Below, piece after piece: positions 36,236-47,424 of a stretch of DNA of 64,000 nt. The DNA is taken from contig CM067555.1 in NCBI GenBank assembly GCA_034509755.1, positions 2,860,142 to 2,924,141 on the forward strand. The letters are read 5' to 3'. This stretch comes from Anisodus tanguticus (Eukaryota > Streptophyta > Magnoliopsida > Solanales > Solanaceae). A model generated the notes under the pieces. It was not told where the DNA came from, searched no databases, and worked only from the letters and a program-made list of their open reading frames with translations. A program made the translations under genes and the position numbers. The number at the start of each line of letters is the position of its first letter. Within the stretch, counting starts at the first letter, position 1.

Positions 36236-36853
36236 CAGTGGAGTAGCGAAGATTTTCATTAAGGGGTTCAAAAATATGAAAACTAAATATATGAAGAAGC
36301 CAATGAGATTCAACATCTACTATATATACAAAGATAATACTTTTAACCTTATGTAAAGAATTGATCTTGGCCCTAACTCAACCCCTAAAGTTAACTTGCA
36401 GGGTGAAGATTGTCCAATTCCATATAAGGAATCCATGTTCTCATTCCATTTCTGATGTGGAACTCTTAACACTCCCTCGCACGCTCAGACCTTGTTAACT
36501 GGAGAGTGGATAATATAATTTGGGTGCCCAACATTAGTGAACAAATAATTGGAATGGGTCTGTCTCTGATACCATGTAAAGAATGGATCTTGAGTCTAAC
36601 TCAACCCCAAAAGCTAGCTTTTAGGGTGAGATTTGTCCAATTCCATATAAGGAGTCCATGTTCTCATTCCATCTTGAGTCTAACTCAACCCCAAAAGCTA
36701 GCTTGTAGGGTAAGGATTGTCCAATTCCATATAAAGGAGTCCATGTTCTCATTTCATTTTCAATGTGGACTCTTAACACCTTATATATACAGTGTAATTT
36801 TTCGCCGAAATAGGTTCATATGAACCCCTAAAGACTACCTAGCTCCGCCCCTG
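36236..36853. mobile_element. hAT-like MITE, interrupted by a TRIM
   Basis: The left end is CAGTGGAGTAGCGAAGATTT. The right end is CTAGCTCCGCCCCTG, its imperfect inverse. These are CAGNGGCGGAGC-type hAT termini. The left flank is CCCAAAAC. The right-flank octamer is lost here but survives in the duplicate block as CCCAAAGC after 39015, a 7/8 match expected of a hAT 8-bp duplication. Confidence 0.65.
36352..36778 (-). mobile_element. TRIM (miniature LTR retrotransposon) with 5-bp TSD
   Basis: LTRs are at 36352-36471 and 36575-36778; both begin TGTAAAGAAT and end CTTAACA. The internal part is only about 100 bp. It holds a complement of the primer-binding site (CTCTGATACCA at 36564-36574) and CTCCCTCGCACGCTCAG. 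CCTTA flanks both sides (36347-36351, 36779-36783). The second LTR carries an internal tandem duplication of about 83 bp. It has no coding capacity. Confidence 0.85.
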
Positions 36854-37429
36854 CCTATAGTAGTTCTTTTTTCCTTTCTCCTTATAGTAATTATTATCCT
36901 TGTCCATATCCAATTCATAATTTTCATGTACGTAGGTCTAAAGCCAAATGCATTGCCACTATTAGTAAAAAATATTGATAAGAGACAATCGATGGACAAA
37001 AGTTGAAGTGTAGATTCAAAAAGGCATTTTCATATTCACCTGTGAGGCTGTATTATGCTTAGCGTGTACTCTCTCCATTGCAAATTTACACGTACCATTT
37101 TTCAAGGTCAACTTAATTGCTTTTTAAAAATAAATAAATAAAACTCAAATTGTGACCTACTTTTTTTTCTAAATAAGTTAAATTTAGTAAACTATGCAAA
37201 AGTTGCATAAATGATTGATTTTTTATTTTCAACATGTCGATATGATAAAATTCAGATTTATTTTCACCTGGCGTTTCTTCAGTCTAGTTGGGTGGCTGAA
37301 CTTTAATGTGAAGCTTCATCCTTGCTCCATTTGAACACATCTCCTTATAAAAACCCTAATGTGCTACAAGGTTTTGTACCTAACACTCGTAATAATTCCC
37401 AAAACAACTTTGATCCCAAGATACTTTTT
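36672..37429 (+). promoter_or_regulatory. Orphan LTP promoter block, copy A (no coding region)
   Basis: This block is nearly the same as 38833-39626, which leads into the intact LTP1 gene. It includes TATAAAAA at 37346-37353 and the leader up to CCCAAGATACT, where homology stops just before the coding part. What follows (37430 onward) is unrelated. Confidence 0.8.
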
Positions 37430-38039
37430 AATAACTAGTCGTACTTTTTGCTTTTACTACTTTTAGATTATGATCATTATCATTATGACTTAGCGATTTC
37501 ATTATATTTTTTGTTAAATATTTTAGTACAATGTCATCACTCATCTCACATTTTGTGTCATTTTCTTAAGAACACCTTAATTATATAATTATGTCTTATT
37601 AGGACTAAAAAAATATTTGAAGCACAAGCCATATATTTTGTATGAAGATTTTACCGAAATACCCGAACAACCCGAAAAAAGTCAAAGTTGAAAAATCCTA
37701 CTTTTGTTGGTTTGTTTATGGATTTGAAAACCCGACACAATTTGTTTGATTTGGTAATTGAGAAACCCGAACCAACCCGGTCCATGTACCCCTACTTACA
37801 ATAGTGAACTTGATTCTGCACTCTCACAGGCACAACACAATGATCTACGCAATTGTTGTAACATTCTTGATCATTGCCACACTTCCCCTTGCAAGTACGA
37901 AGGCATCGTTGTATATCAGTTATAGTCCCTCTGCCGCAAATACCATCATTAACATCATGGCAATTCCCAGTCCCAACTTTATGTTTGCTGCCTCTCCCAT
38001 TTCTTTTGTAATTCGTTTAGTGTTTGTAAGAATAAGGGG
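37430..38039. other. Spacer after the orphan promoter
   Basis: AT-rich, without a convincing gene. A short open frame from 37804 has no recognisable features. Confidence 0.4.
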
Positions 38040-38345
38040 AGAAGAAATTGTATATAAATTATATCATTGTTGTATAGAATATATATCATTACTGTATATA
38101 TGTATAGAAATTGTATCATTGTTGTATAGAATATGTATCACTACTGTATATATGTATAAAATGTATCAAACGTATAGAAAAATGTATTAATACGTATAAA
38201 AATGTATCATTATTGTATAGTTTATGTATCCTCACATTATGTGTACAGAAAATGTATCATTCTTGTATAATTTGTGTTAGTCAATGTATAAATGTATACA
38301 CATTAATGATACACATATTATACAATCATTATACACTATTTATAC
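38040..38345. repeat. AT-rich minisatellite (TGTATCATT / TGTATAGAA units)
   Basis: Repeats of TGTATCATTNTTGTATAGAATATG occur in one orientation, then inverted words (ATGATACACATATTATACAA) at the end. It resembles the block at 10690-11180. Confidence 0.7.
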
Positions 38346-38439
38346 ACAAGCAAGGATTATCAGAGAAAAATTAGAAATTGCCAGAAAAGTTTATTCGGCC
38401 ATATCTGTACAAAACAACCATAGATCTGATGATTCAAGG

Positions 38440-38790
38440 TGTTTATATGAACTCCGGTGACACGGATCTGGCTGGAGGAGTAAGATATTGTCCTCCGGTG
38501 ACCGCGAGCTTCAAAAGATAGGAGAAATCCACTAGATATGATGGCTCATCCGGTGACCGCGAGCTTCAAGCTCTGGCAAAGCAGCAAAACCCACAGATCT
38601 GACCGGAGACGACTGCGAGCTTCAAGCTCCGACGAAGCAGAAAAACCCACAGATTTGTCGGAGGAGTTCGAAGATCCTAACCAACGGCAACCGTGAGCTT
38701 CAAGAAAGGAGAGAACTACCAGATTTGGTGGCTCATCTGGCGACCGCGAGCTTCAAGCTCAGACGAGCATGGCGGTGTCGTGGTTGTGAT
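38440..38790. repeat. Degenerate tandem repeat with GCGAGCTTCAAGCTC core
   Basis: The word GACCGCGAGCTTCAA or a close variant appears about five times, spaced roughly 50-80 bp. Several copies are followed by AAAACCCACAGAT. It is GC-richer than its surroundings. Origin not recognised. Confidence 0.65.
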
Positions 38791-38832
38791 TGACGGAGGA
38801 AGAAGAAAAGAGGCGGTGGTTGGCAAAGAATG

Positions 38833-39669
38833 AATCTCGGATCTAACTCAACCTCAAAAGCTAGCTTGTAGGGTGAGGATTGTCCAATTCCATATAAGGA
38901 GTCCATGTTCTCATTCCATTTTCGATGTGGACTCTTAACACCTTATATATACAGTGTAATTTTCCGTCGAAGAAGGTTCATATGAACCCCTAAATACTAC
39001 CTAGCTCCGCCCCTGCCCAAAGCAATTAATTAATCTAGAAAGAGTAAAAGAAAAATATACTAGTTCTTTTTTCCTCTCTCCTTATAGTAATTATTGTCCT
39101 TGTCCATATCCAATTCATAATTTTCATGTACGTAGGTCTAAAGCCAAATGCATTGCCACTATTAGTAAAATTATTGATAAGAGACAATCGATGGACAAAA
39201 GTTGAAGTGTAGATTCAAAAAGGCATTTTCATATTCACCTGTGAGGCTGTATTATGCTTAGCGTGTACTCTCTCCATTGCAAATTTACACGTACCATTTT
39301 TCAAGGTCAACTTAATTGCTTTTTTAAAATAAATAAATAAAACTCAAATTGTGACCTACTTTTTTTTCTAAATAAGTTAAATTTAGTAAACTATGCAAAA
39401 GTTGCATAAATGATTGATTTTTTATTTTCAACAAGTCGATATGATAAAATTCAGATTTATTTTCAACCGACTTTCTTAATAGTCTAGTTGGGTGGCTGAA
39501 CTTTAATGAGAAGCTTCATCCCTTCTCCATTTGAACACATCTCCTTATAAAAACCCTAATGTGCTACAATGTTTTGTACCTAACACTCATAATAATTCCC
39601 AAAACAACTTCGATCCCAAGATACTATTTCTTCTCCTTCTTTTTCTTCTTTCTTACCAAAACGGTAGAA
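38833..39669 (+). promoter_or_regulatory. LTP1 promoter and leader (copy B of the duplicated block)
   Basis: TATAAAAA at 39546-39553 lies 124 bp before the ATG. The block begins with a fragment of a TRIM LTR (38833-38938) and the end of a hAT-like MITE (to 39015), both shared with copy A at 36672. Confidence 0.75.
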
Positions 39670-40890
39670 ATGAATATTGGAAAGATTGCATGCCTAGTGG
39701 TGCTATGCATGGCAGTAGTTTTACCCCGCCATGCAGAAGCCCTGACATGCTATCAGGTCACTTACAGCTTGATTGGTTGTCTCTCTTACATTACAAATAC
39801 CGGACATTTGGATAGTTGTTGCCACGGTGTTAGATCTTTACATAGCTCAGCCGTCACCCGAAGTGATCGCCAAACTGCATGCACTTGCATGCAGTTTGCT
39901 GCAAGAGCTATCCCCGGAATCGATTGGGACAAAGCTAATAGTCTCCCTGGAATTTGTGAAGTTGATTATCAAGAAGAGATCAACCCCTCCACAGACTGCT
40001 CCATGTAAATATACTACCTTCTTTCACTTTTATATTGTGTACTTCTTCTAATATTCCCCACACACACCATGACTATTAAGTATTTGATTAGTAATTGAGT
40101 AATTCCATGCAATGCCAAAAACAACTTGGAATTAATTAGCTACAACATTTATCACTAATTTGTAGATAAACATACTGTAGCAAATAGGATTTTTTTTATA
40201 ATGTGTCTATATTCCGTCATTAAATAGAATTAGCAACGTATTATTACTGTTTAGTGACAAAATTTATCTGTTACTAATTTCTGTTTTGTGATACTAATGT
40301 GATTACTTGTTCGCTTTTGTTTTAGTACATCAACAAAAGTATTGACAATTATAAGAAAAAAGTTTAGAGTTAATTTGCAAAACAATCATCTTGGGAGGCC
40401 ATATATGGGGAAATTTAAAAACTATGAGATGGAACGATTAATTTTTTTCTTCTAAAGCTAGTGCGTTCCTGTATATTTTACCAACATAAATTAAAGATTT
40501 TGCTATAAATACATAGCTAGAGAAAATCAGTTTATGATTAAACGAGGATTGTCTTCTTCCATTCTATATATATCAGTGGCGGAGCTACCCTTGCAAATAG
40601 AGTCAATTGACACCCCGTTTGTCAGAAAATTACAATGTGTAGATAGTCAATTTTTTTGTGTATAGATATACTATATGTTGAATCTCCTCGACTAGTTTAT
40701 CATATATTTACTTTTCTATATTTTTAGACCCTTTAGTGAAAATTTTATCAATGTTCTCTTAATTGGAGTATTAACCAATATCTAATAAGCATATATGAAA
40801 ATGAATATATAGTAGAAATGGCATACAGGTTGTGTATATATTGTTTAATTTGCTTTGGTTCGATTAATTTTGTGTTGCAGGGTACAGTAA
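39670..40890 (+). CDS. Non-specific lipid-transfer protein, type I (LTP1)
   Basis: Exons 39670-40004 and 40881-40890 give 114 residues, ending S-M-V-Q-stop across the junction. The ATG before NIGKIACLV starts a signal peptide ending around HAEA. The mature part has the eight-cysteine type-I spacing C-9-C-12-CC-19-CXC-22-C-13-C. Family knowledge: such small secreted proteins have a hydrophobic cavity that carries fatty acids or phospholipids, in cutin/wax deposition or defence. A tiny last exon after DCS is the family's usual gene structure. It is more divergent than the other two LTPs here (for example CHGVRSLHSSAV instead of CDGVKKL). AATAAA-like AAATAAAATA follows near 41150. Confidence 0.92.
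40160..40300. repeat. Palindromic GTAGCAAAT-type repeat in LTP1 intron
   Basis: Imperfect palindromic TTAGCAACG / GTTACTAAT words of the same kind as 13590-13760. Confidence 0.4.
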
Positions 40891-42326
40891 GGCTGAAGAA
40901 CGATCAAATAATGAGGAGAAGAATAAGATTTGGATCATCTTTGACTGTATTGATCCATTTTTATTTTAATTGTATCAATTGTTGTCTCCTTTTTTTTTTC
41001 TTTCTATTTGTGTTCCTTTTGACTCCTACACTAGTCCAGCATTATGTAATAAATCAAGCTGAAAGAACTATGAAAAAGTATTTGTCCCACATTTTTTTCT
41101 TTCTCATGATTTGATTTTGTTCTCAAGACTCAAGTTCATCCTAAATGGAAATAAAATATATAAATGAATTGTTCAAGACACTTGTAAGCCACCTAATCTG
41201 AAAATATATTGAAGAGTTATTATACACGTCCTATGTAACAAATGTAATGGAAAAATACAATTATATATACGAAAAATCGGAGTACTAGCTCATATACTTT
41301 TAGAGACGTTCAAGGATGAAGGCGTCCTTCATTTGTCTAGAAATAGCAGTGGATCGTGGACTCGGTCCGGATTCGGTGGATCCAGATTCGTTTTACAGGA
41401 TAAAGATCTTCATAATTTTTCTCGACGGATTCAGATCTGGACCCGGATTCGTTTTTAACGGATCGGATCTGAATCTTGTATTTGACATCCGTATCCGGTC
41501 CAGATCCGACCCGTAAATCCATTTTTTATTAAATATATCCATAACCTATTAATTAATTAATTTAATTTAATTTTTCTACTGGTAACATTACTACATGAAT
41601 AAGCATAAAAGATGGAATAAGTTTTTTCTTACCCGTTCTTCTATTCATTAATGATTACATAATCAATCAGTAAATTATTTTGTAGTTTCATTTTACGAAT
41701 AAGTTAATAACTTTGCTAAGTTGGCAAATTCAAATATCCTCAACCTTTGTTTTTGGCTCAAAAATACCCCTCCCTCCACGTTTGGTCTAAAAATGTGTCA
41801 ACCTTTAATATAGCTTGAACAAAATTCTTTAAGGGTATTTGTGAACCACTTTCCATACGTTAAGGACATTTTTGGCCCTTTTTTATTTTTTAAAAATATT
41901 AAATTCAGGAAGAAATTGCACGGTTTTTCCTTCAAATTGGCTGGTCTTTAATTTTTTCCCTTCGAATCAAATTTATGCCTAGTGCGGCATAAGTTTTTAA
42001 AAAGCCCCGACATATCTTGTGAATATTATGATACAAAAATATAAACTTATGCCGCAAAAAAATTATTTGTCTTGAGGTGCACCAGACGAAAAGTGCAAAT
42101 GACATTAGCATTGAAGACCGACCTTACCTGGCCCACTAAAGGCGCCTAAGACGGCCCAATATCATTATAAGGCTGATCACCCTTAAAGGATCAGGTGGGG
42201 CCTGGCCGACCCAGTTAACACTATTTAGAAACAACTCTATTAGGACAGAAAAGAAAAATAGTTCTTTCATTTGTTAATTGGTTGGAAAGATAAGTAAAGC
42301 TTTGAACCTTTACTCTTCACAGAGTT
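40891..42326. other. Spacer between LTP1 and copia-2
   Basis: It includes the LTP1 3' UTR. It also has a repetitive GGATCCGGATTCGG-like low-complexity tract (41340-41515) and a short fold-back-like stretch near 41925-42115 (GGTCTTTAATTTTTTCCCTTC). No gene recognised. Confidence 0.5.
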
Positions 42327-42413
42327 ATTACTCCATCCGGACAAAAAAGAGTGTTCACTTAGTTATTTGTATATTCCTTAAAAAAATACTAACTTTTAGA
42401 TAAAAATAGATAA

Positions 42414-42630
42414 TGTAAACGTGTAAATATATTCCCTACCCATAATTAGAATATTTTCATATATTGTGTAATATAATTATGGTAAGACTAGGATTTCTCT
42501 TTTGTATAGGCTTAGGATTCCTCTTTTGTATAGGCTTAGAATTCCTATTGTATAAGGGATGAATATTGTACTCTATATATACCTTGATATTAATGAAAGA
42601 CTCCTCAAGGGAGATTAATATCATCTTACA
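42414..42630 (+). repeat. Left LTR of copia-2
   Basis: 217 bp. It contains adjacent imperfect 24-bp repeats (CTCTTTTGTATAGGCTTAGG). Confidence 0.93.
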
Positions 42631-42767
42631 TGGTATCAAGAGCCAAATAAACAAAACCCTAAAAACCTTTCTCTTCCACAGCCGCCGGCTGCCTCTCCTA
42701 CTTTGCGGCCCTCCCGGATTTTCTTCTTGTTTTTCGGGTTTTGTTCTTCCTTTCTTCTCTTCTCTAA

Positions 42768-45700
42768 ATGGCTATCCCTGATTCTTCCACACTTTCTGAC
42801 GCCTCTACCTCCACAAATTCCACCACAAAGTCATCACCCCCGTTTCATCCCGCCCTTACTGTTTCCAACATCAAGAACCATATTCTCATTATTCTTGATC
42901 AAGAAAACAACCAAGTATTCTCCCGGGTTGAACTTTTTCGCAATCATGCATGTCTCTATAACGTGCTTGACCATATTGATGACACTATTCCGCGCCCAAC
43001 GGAGGTTGATGATTCTATCCGGCATCGTCTCGACGCGGCGTCAAACAATGGATATATGGTAGTATCTCTCGGGATTTGCTCCTTACTATCATGAAATCGA
43101 CTCCACGACCCTTGACTTGTGGAATCGTTTGGAGGAAATTTTTCAGACAACAAGCACACTCGTGCCGTGTATTTGGAAGAACAATTCAACAAAACACGTC
43201 TTGAAAACTTCTCCAATGTCTCCGAGTACCGCAAGCGACTTAAACTTCTAGCGGATCAACTCTCCAACATCGCACGCCGTCACCGACAATAAAATGGTGC
43301 TACAAATGATTTACGGCCTTACTAAGGGTGAATATGATACTTTGGCCACCATTATTCAACAGGCAGATCCGCTACCGAGTTTTAACAAAGCTCGCTCACA
43401 ATTGTTGCTCGAAGAAACCCGTCGTGCTAAGCGGGATGAGCACGCCCGGCAGTGCTAGCCGTCGACACGCAACCCCAAGATCGACGCCACCGGACAACTC
43501 CCAACAGCGGCAGGGCCGCGGCGGCAAGGGTGAAAAAGGCCGCGGCGGTAGAGGAGGCCGTGGTCGTGGCAAGGGTCACGGTCAACAGAACCAACAGCAA
43601 CAGAGATCGCAGAACAACTGGGCCGCGACTCCTCAGCAGTTCGTCTACAGTGTTGCGGCGCCCCAGTACAGAGCCGCGGCACCCCAGTTCAGAGCCGCGG
43701 CGCCAAGTCCATTCCAGTACCAGCAGCCATACAATCCGTATTCTTACCCCGGTTTGTTAGGCCCCGCTCCGGCCCCCACAACGAGCCCACTTCATGCAAG
43801 GTCAGGTCCCGCAGCCCTCCTCCGGCATGACACCCACTGAGTTGGGTCAGGCGTTCAGCACCCTATCTATGCAACAACCTGACAATACTTAGTACATGGA
43901 CTCAGGCGCCACATCTCACGTCACCCAGTCTGCATGTACTATTCCTAAACTGTTTTGTTTAAAGCATCCTCAATATGTTACAGTTGGTAATGGACAACGC
44001 ATTCCAGTTAAGGGTTATGGTACCTCATACACACAACCTCCTCATCCACCCTTCTCCCTCAAAAACACCCTATATGCCCCACACATGATTAAGAACCTCA
44101 TATATGTCCGCCAATTTACTCGTAATAATTGTCTCTCGTGGATTTTGACCCTTTTGGTTTTACTGTAAAGGATCTTCATACGGGGACACCTCTTACGAGA
44201 TGCAATAGCATGGGGGATCTCTATCCATTCACTTCCACCTCCGCTGCCAGATCTTGCTCTCCCGTCACTCTAGCGGCTATTTCTTCTTCAACCTGGCATA
44301 ATAGGCTTGGTCATCCAGGAGTCCCAGTTTTTAATTTTCTTAGAGGCAACAATTTCATTGCTTGAAATGGGAAACTTGCCCAAAATTGTGTTTCTTGCTC
44401 TTTAGGCAAACATATTCGTCTTCCGTTTAAATCATCTACTAGTATTACATTTGCTCCTTTTGATATCATACATGCCGATTTATGGACATCTCCTATCCCT
44501 AGTTCTCTCGGTCATAAATACTATCTTGTGTTGCTTGATGATTTTTCACACTACGTTTGGTTATACCCTCTTAAATATAAATCGGAAGTGTTTGTCAAAT
44601 TTCTTGAGTTTCGCATTTTCATTCAAACACAATTTGGAAAAGGCATAAAATCATTTCAGTGCGATAATGGTCGTGAATTCAATAACTCTATGTTTCACCG
44701 CTTTTGTACCAATAATGGCATGGTCTTTCGCTTCTCCCCGCCCTCACACCTCACCACAAAACGGTAAAGTGAAAGAATCATCCGCACCATTAACAATATG
44801 ATTCGCACCCTATTGATTCATGCCTCCCTCCCTCCACCCTTCCGGGTCTATGTCGCTAAAATGTCGAATACACTCTAAATATTCTCCCTACTAGCTACCA
44901 CTCTTCACAATATGACCCCTACCGAAATCCTCTACCATAGAATCCCCTCTTATGATCATCTACGGATTTTTGGTTGTCGTGCTATCCCAACCTTAGCTCC
45001 ACCGCCCCTCACAAGCTTGCTCCTAGGTCCACTCCATGTGTCTTTCTAGGATTCCCGCCGAACCATAGGGGCTATCTATGCTATGACTTGTCGACTCGTC
45101 AGATCCACATATCTCGTCACGTCACATTCGACGAGACCACATTCCCGTTTTTGAATCTTCCAAAATTCCAAAAACAGGACTACTCATTTCTTGACGAGTC
45201 TGCCATCTCTCCCCTCATAATCGAACAACTCACATCCTCTGTTTCGTCGTCAGAGCCGCGACACCCAAACTTCAGAGAAGCCTGTCAACCTTCTAGCACC
45301 GCGACTCTCGATCCATGAGCCGCAGCACCTCCGACGACTTCGCCCCCACCCTCTCCTTATCCGACTTTACCCCCCATCTCAGACACCACTCCGCCACCCA
45401 CTGTCCCTACCCATCCAATGGAAACTCGTTCAAAGCATGGAATCTTCAAACCTAAAGTCCATTTCAACTTGTCTGCCCAAACCATCTCTCCACTTCCAAA
45501 GAACCCAAAATTGGCCAAACAAGACCCTAATTGGAATGCGGCTATGTATGAGGAATTCAATGCTTTAACTAAACAGCACACGTGGGATCTAGTACCTAGA
45601 CCTGAGGGGGTGAATGTCATTCGTTGTATGTGGCTATTTCGTCACAAGTTCGGAGACAATGGGGATCTTGAGAGGTATAAGGCCCGTCTTGTGGCTAATG

Positions 45701-47030
45701 GCACAAATCGGCGAGAAGGGCATTGATTGTGGTGAGACCTTCCCCCGGTTGTCAAACCGGCTACCATCCGCACGATTTTGAGCATAGCCATGGGCAAACA
45801 CGGCCGATCCATCAACTTGATGTGAAGAATGCATTCTTACATGGGGATCCGAGAGAGACAGTCTACATGCATCGCCACCGGGGTTCACCCATCCAGTTCC
45901 TCACTATGTGTGCCGTCTCCGTAAGTCACTATATGGCACGAAGCAGGCCCCGTGCGTGGTATGATCGCTTTGCCGTGTATATCTTGCAGATTGGGTTTGT
46001 ATGCAGCAAGAGTGATACATCACTTTTCATTTTTCATCGAGGTAGTAGCACGGCTTACTTATTACTTTACGTGGATGATATTGTTCTTACCGCCTCCTCC
46101 GACGGATTGAAAAATGAGATTATTGCCTTGCTCAAGTCCGAATTTGCAATGACCGATTTGGGAAAGCCGAGTTACTTTTTGGGGATATCGGTGACCTGTG
46201 TCCGCCAATCATATGTTCTTGTGTCGGCGTAAGTATGCGAAGAGATTGTGTACGGGGCTAAGATGGCGAAGCGCAAAGAGGTGCCTACTCCGGTTGATTC
46301 CAAATCTAAGCTCGGTGCTATGGATGGTGCTCCGGTCTCGATCCTACTCGTATAGGAGCCTTGCGGTGCACTTCGAGTATCTCACATTCACTGGGCCGGA
46401 CATAGCTTATGCTTTGTTCAAAGCAGGTGTGCTTATTCATGCATGCCCCTGGGAGTCTCATTTCACTTGCTCTTAAGCGTATCATTCGATACATTAAGGG
46501 CACTCTTGATTATGGTTTGCACCTATACCCCTCTCGCACACCGGACGGGTTGCTTTCATATACGGATGCAGATTGGGCGGGGTGTCCGGACACGCGACGC
46601 TCCACCTCCGGCTTTTGTGTTTTCTTATGGGATAATCGATTTCTTGGTACGCAAGCGACAGCTACCCTATCTCGGTCCGTCTGCCGAGGTGAGTACAGAG
46701 GCGTTGCAAATGTAGTAGCTGAGATTTGTTGGCTCAGAAATTTACTGTTAGAACTTCAGTGTCCTTTGCGTCAGGCATCTATTGTGTATTGTGATAACAT
46801 CTCTGCCATCTATCTTTCTCATAATCCGGTTCAACATCAGCGAACCAAGCATATTGAGATAGACCTACACTTCGTTCGTGAGAAAGTTGCGTTAGGCCAT
46901 GTCAGAGTGTTACATGTTCCATCATCCTATCAGTATGCAGACATATTTACCAAAGGACTTTCCAGACAGTTATTTCTTGACTTCAGAGCCAGTCTCAGCG
47001 TCCGGCCTCCTCCCGCTCCGACTGAGGGGG
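42768..47030 (+). pseudogene. copia-2 gag-pol
   Basis: Gag starts MAIPDSSTLSD (42768) with HPALTVSNIKNHILIILDQE, then shifts frame near 43065 and 43270. An RGRGGKG-rich basic segment follows (43500-43600). Protease: YMDSGATSHVTQSA near 43895. GAG-pre-integrase: WHNRLGHPGVP near 44297. Integrase: FDIIHADLWTSP, DDFSHYVWLYP, CDNGREFNN, 44460-44680. RT: HQLDVKNAFLHGDPRE near 45810, LLYVDDIVLT near 46065. RNase H: TDADWAGCPDTRRSTSGFCV near 46560, NPVQHQRTKHIEIDLHFVRE near 46820, ADIFTKGLS. Multiple frameshifts and stops. Confidence 0.92.
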
Positions 47031-47032
47031 TG

Positions 47033-47250
47033 TGTAAACGTGTAAATATATTCTCTACCCATAATTAGAATATTTTCATATATTGTGTAAATATAATTAT
47101 GGTAAGACTAGGCTTCCTCTTTTGTATAGGCTTAGGATTCCTCTTTTGTATAGGCTTAGGATTCCTATTGTATAAGGGATGAATATTGTACTCTATATAT
47201 ACCTTGATATTAATGAAAGACTCCTCAAGGGAGATTAATATCATCTTACA
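47033..47250 (+). repeat. Right LTR of copia-2
   Basis: 218 bp, about 98% identical to the left LTR by eye, with the same internal CTCTTTTGTATAGGCTTAGG repeats. Confidence 0.93.
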
Positions 47251-47424
47251 GGTAATTTAACTAAAATATCCCTAATTAAATATGTATTGAGATTTGATCA
47301 TCTAACACTTAATACAGACAAATCTGAAAAAAAATTAATTATTTTTTAATTTGATAAATAAACATTCTTTTCGAATAAAAAAATAAATACTAAGTAAACA
47401 CTATTTTTTTATTCGGAGTGAGTA

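Larger units (their letters stand above)
42414..47250 (+). mobile_element. Ty1/copia retrotransposon (copia-2), complete structure, decayed coding
   Basis: LTRs are 42414-42630 and 47033-47250 (TGTAAACGTG...ATCTTACA). The primer-binding site TGGTATCAAGAGCC follows at 42631, and ACTGAGGGGG precedes the right LTR. Gag, protease, integrase, RT and RNase H are all recognisable but carry many frame breaks. Flanks GATAA and GGTAA form a 4/5 target-site duplication. By eye the LTRs differ at about four bases plus one indel over 217 bp, so insertion is fairly recent despite the broken frames. Confidence 0.95.
42327..47424. mobile_element. MITE split by copia-2
   Basis: The left piece (42327-42413) begins TTACTCCATCCGGACAAAAA. 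The right piece (47256-47424) ends TTCGGAGTGAGTAA. Without copia-2 and one TSD copy, the join reads like the intact relative at 48110-48334 (both contain GATAAAAATAGATAATTT). Confidence 0.75.

Noticed and set aside
38040..38345. Possible CRISPR-like or satellite array
   Set aside because: Units are irregular and AT-rich without unique spacers; an ordinary plant minisatellite.
37804..38374. Open frames of 128 and 87 codons
   Set aside because: Mostly translation of the TGTATCATT/TGTATAGAA minisatellite; no domain or splice support.
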